NCBI RefSeq assembly: GCF_047663525.1
Contig: NC_092607.1
Span: forward strand, 5,923,001 to 5,987,000
DNA length: 64,000 nucleotides
Direction: 5' to 3'
Origin: Anas platyrhynchos
Lineage: Eukaryota > Chordata > Aves > Anseriformes > Anatidae
Of this stretch, positions 1 to 10,428 are shown one piece after another; within the stretch, counting starts at the first letter, position 1; every line of letters begins with the position of its first letter. Under the pieces are notes generated by a model. It did no database searches and was not told the DNA's origin. It saw nothing but the letters and a program-made list of their open reading frames with translations. The translations under genes were made by a program, and so were the position numbers.

Positions 1-1557
1 ATTTAGGTCCATTGATCTGGAGCTGCGGAGCCTCCTGTTTAAACTCGGGGAGATGGAAGAAGCCTAAAGCTAGTGCACAGGATTTTCTTTGCATTGCTTA
101 GATTAAAGGACACGAGGCTGAGTGGTGTGTGTGATGATCAAAAGATTCAACACACTCTGCACCTGTCACAGGTACGAGCTCAACTCCTTATAGATAAAAA
201 CAGAGTGGAGCTGGCATAGCATGAGAGACTTACAGGAAGGGATGTGCAGGGAGTATATTTTAAACAGGCTGAATATAGGATTAAATGCCAGTATTATATG
301 AGAGAATGCTAATTTTCCTTAATTAGGCCATTTCTAGCATGAAGTTCCCGTTGATCAGAGAACTCTCTAGCAGATAAAGAGGGGGATCAGGAATTGTCCT
401 CATAGAAACATGAGAAAGTTTCTAAATACTGACTTGGAAAGAAAAAAAAAATAGTAAATGGCTGTGTAGCTTAATGCCATTGGCACCGAGGCTCCTCAGC
501 CTGAACAGAATGAAGGAAATGGAGGAAAAATTCCTATCCCAGGCGAACTTGCAAGCTGCAATATGAGAAGTGAACCTCCCTAAAAAGGAATCCTTTGTTA
601 AGTGATCTCCTTATGCTAAATTTACATTTCTACATGCTCACGGCAAGTCAAACATAAATAAATTAAGTATAACAATTAGGCAATTAAACAACACCCAGAT
701 AAAGATGGAAACCGGCGCGATGCCAAGGAACAGGCTGCAGGGAGATGCTAATTTTGCAATACCATTGCTTTTTATACTATTTCTTTCTCATCACACGTGT
801 CACATCAGGCTCACTGCCTTGTCACATCCGTGGTCCCCGTATCCATCAAAAGGCACTAACGGGGACGGGAAGGACGAGCTGGCAATGAGAGGAGGTGCAG
901 GTGCAGCGCCTTGTGCTCAGACCATGGCCAGTGTTTTCCTTTTCTACTCAAGGACACTTGAATCGGCCCCGAAGTTTTTGTTTCTCTAAAAATTAACTCC
1001 TTAAATACCAAACCCTTAAATTCATTAGAATTAGAACTGGACACAAAACCCCTCTTAAAAGACAGGTTTTTTTAAAGGAGTAAAATGTAGGAAGGGGCTG
1101 CGTGGGGCACTGGCACAAAGCAGAGGACTTGGGCTGACCCAGCAGGCCACCTCCTGCCTGCATCTGCACAGACCACCCTGTCTCGTTGCCTTTCTGTGCA
1201 CAGTCTGGGCTCAGCCTGCGCCCAGCTCCTCCCCACCCCAGGGTGTGCAAGAGTGCGTGGCAGCACACAGCAGCCCCTTCCCTCCTGCTGGGATCTCATT
1301 GCAGGTCCCAGGCTGTGGATCCCAGCTTAGGAGGTGGCTGAGCTGTAAGCCACCACAATGAGGTTTCCCTGTTCTGGTTTCAGCAGGTGCTTCACCAAAG
1401 AAACATATTTCAGGCAGAAATCCTGCCTCTGGTCAGCCCTCAATGCATGACTCCGAATTATAGCACTTCACAATCTGATCAGCACACCCAAGCAAAGTGG
1501 ACAGATAATTTCTGCCTGGGTGTCAGCCTCCAACAAGCAAGTTCACAGCCCTCTGCA
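1..1557. other. Intergenic DNA, no gene recognised
   Basis: I see no splice-flanked open frame with a recognisable protein. The stretch is mixed GC with a short AT-rich patch near 600-700 that carries homeodomain-like cores (for example CAATTAGG and CAATTAAA near 672-688). The open frames at 705-989 and 993-1299 are short, overlap on both strands and resemble nothing I know. Confidence 0.6.
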
Positions 1558-1813
1558 GAATCACAGAACCATCTAGGTTGGAAAAGACCTTCCAGATCAC
1601 CAAGTCCAACCATCAACGTCCAAGATCACCAGCCATTACTAAACCACGTCCCTTAGTGCCACATCCACATGTCCCTTAAACACCTCCCGGCATGGGGACT
1701 CCACCACCTCCCTGGACAGCCCCTTCCAGTGCTTGACCACCTTCTCTGTGAAGAAATTCTTCCTAATATCCAGCCTAACTGCCCCCCAGCCTGGCACAAC
1801 CTGAGACCACTAC
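1558..1813 (-). mobile_element. CR1 LINE 3' tail, 5'-truncated
   Basis: Read on the + strand, the segment begins with the antisense of the CR1 terminus (AATCACAGAACCATCTAGG, then 'ttggaaaagacc'). It continues through the familiar antisense landmarks 'caagtccaacca', 'cccttaaacacctc', 'tggacagccccttccagtgcttgacc' (given here in part) and 'gaagaaattcttcctaat'. The element therefore lies on the minus strand. Only the 3' portion remains, with no reverse-transcriptase coding sequence, as is usual for avian CR1 copies. The inner end near 1813 is approximate because the similarity fades gradually. Confidence 0.85.
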
Positions 1814-3127
1814 AGGGTCATAAATAGATGTCAGAAACAGCCACAGCTCTGCCCAGCCACTGCAAGCACCCGAGCACATGTCACGGGCAGCCTTCATCAC
1901 TGGTAAATAAAACCATCCCTCTGCTGGGCCTGGAAAGGGTTATTCTTCATAGAGAAAAAAAAGAATATTTAAGACTGCAAAACTTCCTTTGACAGGGCTG
2001 TCTTTTAATTACCCTGTGGAATGATAAAATCCCAGCACTGAAAATGTGTCTTTACAAATCTCTAGCTGGAGTAATTAGTCCCGTGCCTGGCTCTCCTGAG
2101 AGATTATTGCTGCCTTCTTTTCAGATTACTTACCCAAATAGAAGTGGAATCACTGCTATGTTTGACAGTGAGATATAAAATATCAGATAAAGCTGTTAAA
2201 ATACTGTTTCACACGCTGCGTTTCTGCAGAGTAAGGAAGCATCTGCTCTCAGTATCAGCAGCAGAGCTGAGCAAAAAAAATCACAGCTGAGGGCTGAGAA
2301 GACGAATCTCACTTCTTTTTTTGTTCCTGGTCATTCCTGGAAGTAATCAAGAATTTAGACATTATTCAAGTGACTCAAATAGCACAGTTTGCAGCTTGTG
2401 TCCATTTTAAGGCCCAAACATGCTCACAAGGTTTTAGGTCTGATGATTCCTCTGCTATGGTCTGAGGAGCTTGGCTGCAAATACTTCTGAGACAAAAGCA
2501 AAGTTACTTGGTGGTGACACCGAACTCTGAGAAATCCAGGTTTTATAACACCCTGCAGAGGTGTTGGGTGGGTACCTGTGTAAAAGCATCTCCCTTTATA
2601 CTTATATATAGGGGATGCAAAATGCAGGTGATGCACCTTCTATCACACACCTACCGGCGTGAGCTCAGAAGGAAGTTTTCATTTGATATGGCACAGATCC
2701 ACAGTGACATTATTTGGAAGCTCCTCTATTTTCCAGTGTCTGTTCACCTGGCTGTGGTAAGATCTTGTAGTGTTAGGACAAGTCACCTCGAGGGCTGGGA
2801 GAACAGCTCTTGTAAAAGGGTAGCGGCCAGCTGGCTCTTGGAGCCATGAAATGAGGGAATCTTACAAAAATCTGGGTCAGAAGTGCGCTATGAAGGTCTC
2901 TTCTGCAGCCTCTTGCTCCAAGCAGGTCCATTTAAAACAGGTCCCCCAGGGCCTAGTTCAGCTGGGTTCAAAGTATCTCTGGGATCGGAGACCCTGTTGT
3001 TTCCCTGAGACTCTTTTCCAGTGCCTCAGCACCACGTGGTGATAAAATCCTGCCTCCAGCTTCCCCTGCTCCACCTTGTGCCCATTGCCACCATCAGTCT
3101 GGTGTCTTCCTCGTCCTGCAAAGCCCC
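1814..3127. other. Intergenic DNA, no gene recognised
   Basis: No recognisable coding exon. An open frame at 2508-2849 (+, 113 codons) has no motif I recognise and no convincing splice or start context, so I do not call it. A perfect 12-bp palindromic E-box, CACCACGTGGTG, lies at 3030-3041. An AT-rich patch near 2090-2250 carries GTAATTAG and GATAAAGC-type cores. Confidence 0.6.
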
Positions 3128-3131
3128 AAAA
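3128..3131 (-). terminator. RNA polymerase III terminator of tRNA-Glu
   Basis: On the minus strand the first TTTT run after the tRNA 3' end lies here, 28 nt downstream of the discriminator base. This is a normal distance and length for a vertebrate Pol III stop signal. Confidence 0.7.
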
Positions 3132-3159
3132 TGGGCACAGCAATATGAAATATTAGGGT

Positions 3160-3231
3160 TTCCCACACCGGGAGTCGAACCCGGGCTGCCTGGGTGAAAA
3201 CCAGGAATCCTAACCGCTAGACCATGTGGGA
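3160..3231 (-). tRNA. tRNA-Glu (anticodon TTC)
   Basis: The minus strand reads as a complete 72-nt tRNA. The acceptor arms TCCCACA (3231-3225) and TGTGGGA (3167-3161) pair perfectly, followed by an A discriminator at 3160. The D arm contains TAGCGGTTAGG. The anticodon loop holds TTC at 3198-3196. The T arm CCGGG/TTCGACT/CCCGG matches the Pol III B box GGTTCGACTCC exactly, and the A box (TGGTCTAGCGG) is also present. No intron and no encoded CCA, as expected for a nuclear gene. It closely resembles the standard vertebrate tRNA-Glu(TTC) I remember and shows no mispair in the stems, so it is probably functional. It stands alone, with no second tRNA recognised in the window. Confidence 0.97.
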
Positions 3232-6200
3232 GCTGTGGTGCTGGGCTGGGTGCCTGGCCCTGGGCCTACAGGGCCCGCTGGCCCTGCTCCTGGGCCTGGG
3301 GCCCTGTGGTGACCCTAATAGTGACCCCATCCTTTTCTTTCCTGCTGCCTCTTTCCTGGGAAAATCAGAGCAAAGTGGAAAAATAAATAAATAAGTGAAT
3401 GAAAAAAGCAACATCTGATTTTCCTGGGTCCTGCTGGGGCTCTGCTGGGACCCTCCTGCAGCTCCCCCTCAGCGATGTGCGGCCCCACGTTGGGACATGC
3501 AGGGACAGAGCTGGGGCAAGCCCGGTGCCAGGGGTGTGTTGGTGGCTGTCCCCAGTGTCTGCCCTCCGGCAGGATCTCATGGATCTTCCCAGGGAGTTAC
3601 GGCACTGCCCAGCTGCAGCGAGGTCCCGCACGGGGCCACACGGTGTTATTAGCAATAATTAGTGGCAGAGCGTCGCAGGAGCTAATTCCATCCATCACGG
3701 AGGCACGCTTCCCCTTTATTTTATTTGATTACACTTTTTTTTTGCTGTTGTTTTTGCATGATTCCCTCCAGTAAGTATTTCATAATTAACAGAGGATGAA
3801 TAACATCTCTGCCACTCTGCGTATTAACTTTTCCCACAACAAATGAAAACATAATTGCCATCACGCAGCACCCTTATCTGAGGAAGCACGCTGCAGTTGG
3901 GGTGATGGAGATTTACTGATAGGCACACGCACTTTGGCTACTTAGAGAAGAAAACAGAACCTTTGTGATGGGCTGGGGCTGCTCTGCACCCCGAAGCAGC
4001 TTCCTGCAGCACCTCCCAGCCCTCGCCCCCACCGTGGGCTTGCAGCCAGGATGGCAGGGGACAGCTCCATGGAGCTCCTGTGGAGCAAAGGACAGGGTGA
4101 GGATGCCCAGTAGGTGATCTGTGGGACATGGTCCCTCTTTCCCCTGCTCAGGGAAACCCTAAAACTGGTGGCGTGAGCAAGGTCTGAAGGGAACCTTCCC
4201 AGGAGCCTGGTATAGGCACATCCTCCTAGCAGAGGAGATGCTGAGCAGGGCCAGACCAAAAGACTTGAACGACCTGAAGCTGCTTCCCTCAGCCTTCAAA
4301 ATAATCAAAGTTTTCTGAGCTCATCCCAGCTGGAAGCGTGGAGGAACATCTGATGGCAGTGTGTGATGTTCACAAGATGCTCCCTTTGATCTTCTAAAGC
4401 TCTTGTCCAGCATCAGGCAGGGCAGAATTGTTCATAGCCATTCCCAAACACCACATGCCTTCCTCTTCCTCTTCTGCTGCTACTGAGCCTTGGAAAGGCT
4501 GGTCTTTGCTCACTTTTCCTTCCTTGGTAGCTTTAGGTGAAATACAGCCTCTGCACCCATGTCAGCTCTGCCCTGGCTGAACCTGGGCCCTCTCCAAGGA
4601 CATTTATAAAGCTTCCCCAGAGACAACAACCTGGAGCACTTCTTGGTGTCCTGCTGTTCTTTTTTGCTCTTGTAGCAGCCCAGGCTTCCCAATTGCTGTC
4701 ATAATGCTGGTGTAGCATTGCAGACAAAATGTTCAGGGAGGATGTAATTGCCAGTTGCTTCATGTGTTGCCTCCCAACTTATTATCTGAACTTCTTGAAA
4801 GTGGGCTTTCATCACAGAATAGGAGAAATGAGTTTCTGAGAACAGACCTGTCCTGGCTGTACTTTCTGAGCAAATGGGGGCACAGAATAGAGACATGGCA
4901 GAAAATCCTGAACTGTACTGACATGTTTCAGAAAAGAGCCTGATCACCCATGCGCTGGGTGTAATTAGTACTCATTAGAGCCACTTATCATACAGACGCT
5001 CCCAGAGGCCCTGCCAGGATTTCTGCTGGGCACTGAGCAAATCCATGGAGAGACACTCTCTGCTCCCAGGCTGTCTCAAAAGGAAATCTCCCAAGGGCAC
5101 AGAACAAAGCTAGTGTTACGGTGGATCTTGGTCAGCTCACCAATGTGACACACAACAGGGCTTCCCAGAGAAGCAGAAGACAGGAGCTGGTGTCATGGTG
5201 CTCCTTTGCTCCAGTTCTTCTCCAGACCCACTAGGCTGATTGTTTGGCCTGGCCTGTTACCTATTCCCAGGCCAAAAAGTGTTTCTTGTCACAAAAGCTG
5301 TTGGCCCCATTGCTCTACATCCAGTAGAGCATCCCGTCTGGGATCCCATCCCCTGTGCTCTACAAGAGTTACCCTGGCCCCTTGGAGCAATTGTGGGTGA
5401 GTGGACAAACACCCCCTATATTCACATGAAACGATGCAAGCAGAAGAGTTGCAGTAGCCAGAAAACTGCACTGCAGCCTCAGAAAGCAGCCCAGGGTTGA
5501 TCCACAGGCACCTCTGCTCTGAGCTAGCTCATACCTGGCTCAGCAACGAGGCTTATAAAGGGCTGCTGGAGGTCCTGTGCCACCACAGCTCGTGTCCTTC
5601 CAGCAGCATCCCACCATGCCTCCTGCAGGTGAGCTCTGCACACAGGGATGGCTCCTGAAGTTTCCCTGGACATACAGGAAAATAACCACTCGTTTAACAT
5701 TTTTGAAGCTTTGTTGGAAGCCTGATGTCATCTCTCAGACAAGTCTGCTGCATGCTTTTCTGCTCGTAGTTTTTAGGCTGGATTAGAAATAAACAGAAAG
5801 GTATCAGAATAAACTTCGTTGCTCTCAGTGCTTTATTCTGGTGCGAGTGCACATACTCCAGGCTATGCCTCTGTGCAACGAAACCAAGCACATTGCCTTG
5901 GGAGGGTGCCTGCCAGCCCCCTACCAAAAGCTATTTCATTTTTATTTGTCAACCGCAAGTGATGAGCTGGAATCCAAATAAAACACAAATGAAAACCATC
6001 CCTCCCAAAGGGATTTACAGCCTTTCAAAGATTTAAAACAGATCTTCCAAAATGTTCTGAGGGCTGGGAGCTGAATAATTTTCTCCTCACATAAACTTTC
6101 AGGATTAACACGCTATTTTCAGCATGGTCGCAGGCTGCAGAACAGCAGAGGGAGTGGCAGATCTTCAATGATAGCCTTTCAGTGCTGCAGGGGTACACCC

Positions 6201-6290
6201 TGTCCTCAGCAATTTGCATGTGGATCTCATCAAAAGGCTCCCACTGCATGTCAGTGAAGTGGCAGTCTCAGGACATGTCACAATGAAGTA
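3232..6290. other. Intergenic DNA with an AT-rich regulatory-looking island
   Basis: No coding exon recognised. Positions 3640-3860 form an AT-rich island with repeated homeodomain-like cores (AATAATTAG at 3654, CTAATT near 3682, ATAATTAAC at 3782, ATAATTG at 3851) between GC-richer flanks. Another pair, GTAATTAG and CATTAGAG, lies near 4958-4979. A perfect small inverted repeat (TGCTCTAC, loop of 5, GTAGAGCA) is at 5311-5331. Confidence 0.55.
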
Positions 6291-6740
6291 CTCTTTCTAA
6301 TTAAAAGAGAGATCTCTCTGCTTTTGGAATAATACAAGAGCACCTAGGAAGCCAGAAGCAAACAAGAAATTGTCCAAGATCTTTTGAAAATGAAGAATTC
6401 TCTTGATAAATAAATCTCTTAATGAAATACAAGCAATTAAACTAAAAGCCCTATCGAATACTGCTTGTCACTCCACACATTGACATTTAATTGAATTTTT
6501 TTCCATCCCCTGGTCCCTTTTCCCTGATAAACAAATTCATTCACAACGGATCAGGTTTCACTAACCCAGAAACCAGATGATAGTCAATCAACTAATTGAC
6601 ACAACAAAGACTTTTATATGAAAAAAAAAAAAATGTCTAATTAAAGCTCAAATGAAATTTAATGATACACAGACGTCTCATAATAATGAACAGTCTTCTT
6701 ATATTAATTACTCTGTTCTTAACCCTTTCCCTTCTTCTGG
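6291..6740. other. AT-rich island with many TAATT cores
   Basis: Within about 450 bp I count repeated AATTA-type cores: TCTAATTAAAAG near 6296, CAATTAAAC near 6434, TTTAATTGAA near 6486, ACTAATTGAC near 6590, CTAATTAAAGC near 6637 and ATTAATTAC near 6701, plus an A13 run at 6621-6633. No open frame of interest. The density of homeodomain-like sites in an otherwise GC-rich neighbourhood suggests a developmental enhancer or conserved noncoding element. That is inference from composition only. Confidence 0.35.
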
Positions 6741-8699
6741 TCACCTAAACTGTGAGGAGGAGGATGGAAGCACAGGCAGGGCTGTTGGACCCAACCAAGC
6801 GTTTGCACCATCACCGCTGGGAGATGCTCCAGATAGAGCAGGATGTGCCTGGGTGACCCAACGGCCTTTTGCCCACACCTGGTTGAATCGACAAGGGCCA
6901 TCACCACCTCTTCTTCCTCTTGACCTGCTGCCCTGGGCAGAGCAACTGTCCCTCTGCTTGCTCCATGCACCCACGGTGCTCTGGCCTGGTGGTTTGGGGC
7001 TTGAAGGGGCAGCCCAGCTGGGTGGAGGGAGTGGGAGACCCTTTGCTCCCGCTGCTCCCTCTCCCCATCCCACCCTCTGCCCCTGTCCCGATGCCTCTCA
7101 GCATCTAAACTGAAAAATGCAAGAGCTAAGCAGATAAAGGGAAGCGCAGCAGGTATTTCATCCCTAACTTACTTCAGATCTTTGAAAAAAACGTGGGGAG
7201 GTGAAGACGTGGCACCCAGAGGGGTGGCAGTGGTGCCTGGTGGGGCAGCAGCACACAGCCCTCAGCCGGAGGGAATCTTCGCCCACATCTTTCCAGGGCC
7301 CAGTTTCTGGGTGCTCCCAAGCCACATGCACTCAGTCCTGATCAAAGGAAGAGGGAAAAGCGTTCCGAAAATAATGAGCAGCCGTCTGATGAAGAGTCAA
7401 CTAGAAGGAAGAGAGAAAAGCTCACCAAAGGGAATAGGAGTTACATTTCTTAAAATGTTTAATTGCTTGTGCAAGCTGAACCCACGAGAGATGTCAAGTG
7501 CCTTTTCCATTCCAGTTCTCTGCATGCAGTGCTCTGGCCCTTCTTGCTGCTCTTGGCTCTCTCATTAAGAAGTAGCTATTATTTTCACAATCATTTTCTA
7601 GTGCACTTTGTACCATTAACGGAGCAAGCTGTTGTGAATGGTCATTTTGTTTGCAAGCAAGTTTGGACACAAACAGCATCCAGCTCTTTCACCAGCTGAA
7701 AACACACTGGGCTCCTCTCCGCACACGAGGGCTCAGATACCCGCAGAGCTTGTCAAGTGCCCAGGGCAATCCCGAAACACGCTGCTCGCTGGGGCATGCC
7801 GCTGCCGTGAGAACTCAATTATGCTAAACAAAAGCTAATAGGGCACCAGAGGGAAGAGGAAAGGGGAATTAGCAGCCCTGTCAGACTCCTCCAGGTAATT
7901 ATGGTTTTTCTGTCTAAAAATTACAACTACTCTGGAAATTCTGTTTTGTTATGCCGGTGCTTTTGGCATAAACATGAATGGGAGAAGAGTTGGTTCTACA
8001 ACAAAAACATTTATCTTCGAACACATTTGGCAAAGGTAAAATTACCACAGAACTGATTGCCAGCAGGAAGAAATCAGCTTTTGGTTGTTGCCCGACCCCT
8101 GAGCACACAGAGCCCTTAAATAGCTGGATGAAATCCTGCCTCACCATCCCAAAGGGGAAGTCCTCCATCTCCCCCCCTGAGGAGTTCAAAGCTGTGTAGC
8201 CTGGATAGGAAGTAAAAATGACACTGCTGAAGAGGAGAGAGTGGTGATGCAGGGAAAGCATCCACAGAAAGAGCCCAGCAGCCTTTTTTCAGAGCCCTTG
8301 ATAAGCAGGACAGCTTGTCCTGGTCCCCACACACTGTCAGCCCTCTCCAATGAACCTCAGCCCCTGTCCTAGCAGAGGTTCCTGGGCCCATCCATGATGT
8401 CCCCAGAGGTGGCACTGGGACATGTCAGGAGGAGGACTCATGCTGCCAGGCAGAGACCTGCAGCCATGGCTGGTGGCTGAGTTTGATGATGCCCCCCAGG
8501 AGCATGCCAGAGGTGCCCAGCACTCAGGGGTGCTCCTTCCAGCACCATGGGGAGGTCCCCTGGGGAGGAAAATGCCAGCGACAGGGACTGCAGTGCTCGT
8601 CTGCAGCACAGTTGAATTTTCCCTGGAATATTTAAACCCCTTGCTTGGCATTCGTGGAAGTGGCAGCCTGACAAATGCTAGTACTCTAAGGGTTAAGCT
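6741..8699. other. Intergenic DNA, no gene recognised
   Basis: GC-rich sequence with overlapping open frames on both strands (6652-7113, 7182-7568, 7914-8261, 8116-8651). This pattern comes from GC richness rather than coding. None shows a recognisable domain or a clean exon boundary. Confidence 0.6.
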
Positions 8700-9080
8700 C
8701 TTTTAAATGTCTTGGGAGTTATTTGTAAAGCTATTACTTCTGAGTTTGTTAATAAATCAGGATTTAATACACCTGAGTTACATTATCTCCCAGTTCTAAT
8801 GTATAAATCCTGTCACTAAACCTTCAGCCCCAAGTGCTGTGTGCTTTTAGTCTTAGATTTAGCTACCTGGTTTCTAAAACATCAGATTGTTTCACAAGTC
8901 AAGAGATGGATTTTTAAATCCTTCAAATCTCACAGCAAGTATACAAATCTGTGTCTGGAGTTACAAATCCGATCAGAAGGTTTGTAAATCCTACAAAAGA
9001 TTTATCTGAAAAAGTTTTCATTTACAAATTCTTGCTTTGCCTTTGGGACATGTAAGTGACTTATTTACAAAGGAGGATTC
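8700..9080. repeat. AT-rich island with ~20-bp-phased AAATC repeat
   Basis: AAATC occurs at 8754, 8805, 8916, 8925, 8945, 8965 and 8986. The last four start 20, 20 and 21 bp apart, and a related AAATT lies at 9026, two periods later. Aligned units begin TTCAAATC, TACAAATC, TACAAATC, TTGTAAATC and TACAAATT, so this may be a decayed 20-bp tandem repeat or a phased array of binding sites. No coding potential seen. Confidence 0.45.
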
Positions 9081-10320
9081 GGCAGGCCTGCCGCCGTTTG
9101 GGTTGGATTGAGAAATCCTTCTCTTCCATCGTCACACGCGACACGGGATAAACCCTCATCCAGCCGGCCCGCAGCCGTCTCCCAGATGAAGCCTGGGGCT
9201 TGTAATGAGCTCGGAGAAGTCAATGGAGAGGAACGGCGGCTCCGCAGGGGTGGCAGCCTCCTGGCTCAGGCGCCATGTCGGACACCCACGCTGTGGAGGT
9301 GCCGCCCCTCCACAGCCCCCACAGCGGGACAGGGACAAAGCACTCGCAGGAGAGGCCCCACAGAGCGGCCTCAGCCGTGCCCTCGATGTGATCCTGCTGT
9401 GCTTGGCCTGAGGATGTCGGTGGCACCCCCACAGGGGGGTCCCCCAGCCATGGACACGCTGGGTGTCACTAGGCCCAAGCTGCCAACCCACAGCAGTGAC
9501 CATTTCCCTCACAGTGCAAGGCTGGGCAAAGTCACCCAGAGCACAAACCCAGGTTTCTACCCCCAAAGCCAGGCTTCTTCCTCCATGGCTTGGCTCTTGC
9601 AAAGTAGAGGCTGCACGCACATGAAGTCAGGCCAGGGATGGACACACAGGGTGTAAAAGCGGGGCTGCAGCAGGATTTCTGCTCATGCATCCAGCCCATC
9701 TCAACCCCAAAGCAAAAACCCTTGTGAGGCAGGCTGGCAGAGTGGTGTATCTCACTTTGCAACTGAGTCAGTTCCTACAGCTCAGTCATTTCTGTAAGTG
9801 CTTGGATCAGCAGTATGCACCAACACAGGTAAAGGAAGCAGGAAGATCAGTTTGGGTTAGCTGAAGTGCTAGAGGGTTTCTTTGTTTGTTTGTTTTTCTG
9901 TGCTGCTTCCCCTTCTGGTTTCAGGCCCTCTCATTTGTCCTAGAAAACATTGTTAAGACATGGACCTTGGATGACATGAAGACAAATACAAAATGAGAGG
10001 AAAAAAAATGCAGGAAGGTTTTATCAAAGTAGATCACATTAGACTAATTTAATATAATTTTAATAGGAAAACAGACAGGAGCAGAGGAGCTAATCTGTCT
10101 AGGTTTAAACAAAATATTGTATACGGGGTCTGATGGGAAATTATTATTTCAGTAGAGATTCTGGGAATGAAGGCAGGAGTTACCAGGTGGATGTGGGTGC
10201 AGTTAAAAGAGGTCGTGCTGAATGAAGCTCCCAGGCCAGAGAGCAGCACTAAGTGCTGCTGCTCAGGGGCAGGATGTGCAGTGCACTCTGTCTCTGAGCT
10301 GTAGGAGACCAAATCCAGGG
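9081..10320. other. Intergenic DNA, no gene recognised
   Basis: Positions 9081-9400 are CpG-richer than the surroundings, with open frames on both strands (9108-9656 + and 9156-9620 -) that have repetitive, proline- and arginine-rich content and no known motif. From about 9880 the sequence turns AT-rich, including a TTTG-rich stretch near 9880-9898. Nothing here can be assigned to a gene. Confidence 0.55.
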
Positions 10321-10428
10321 ATGCTGGGAATGCTGGGGATGCTGGGGATATTGGGGATGCTGGGGATGGTGGGGGTGCTGGGGATGCTGGGGATATTGGG
10401 GGTACTGGGGATACTGGGGATGCTGGGG
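10321..10428 (+). repeat. 9-bp minisatellite (ATGCTGGGG)n, G-quadruplex prone
   Basis: Twelve head-to-tail 9-bp units with consensus ATGCTGGGG; variants include ATATTGGGG, GTGCTGGGG, GTACTGGGG and ATGGTGGGG. Eleven of the twelve end in GGGG, so a run of at least four G recurs every 9 bp with about 5-nt spacers on the + strand. The array makes a spurious open frame on each strand (Met-Leu-Gly repeats on +, Pro/His-rich on -). Confidence 0.95.
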
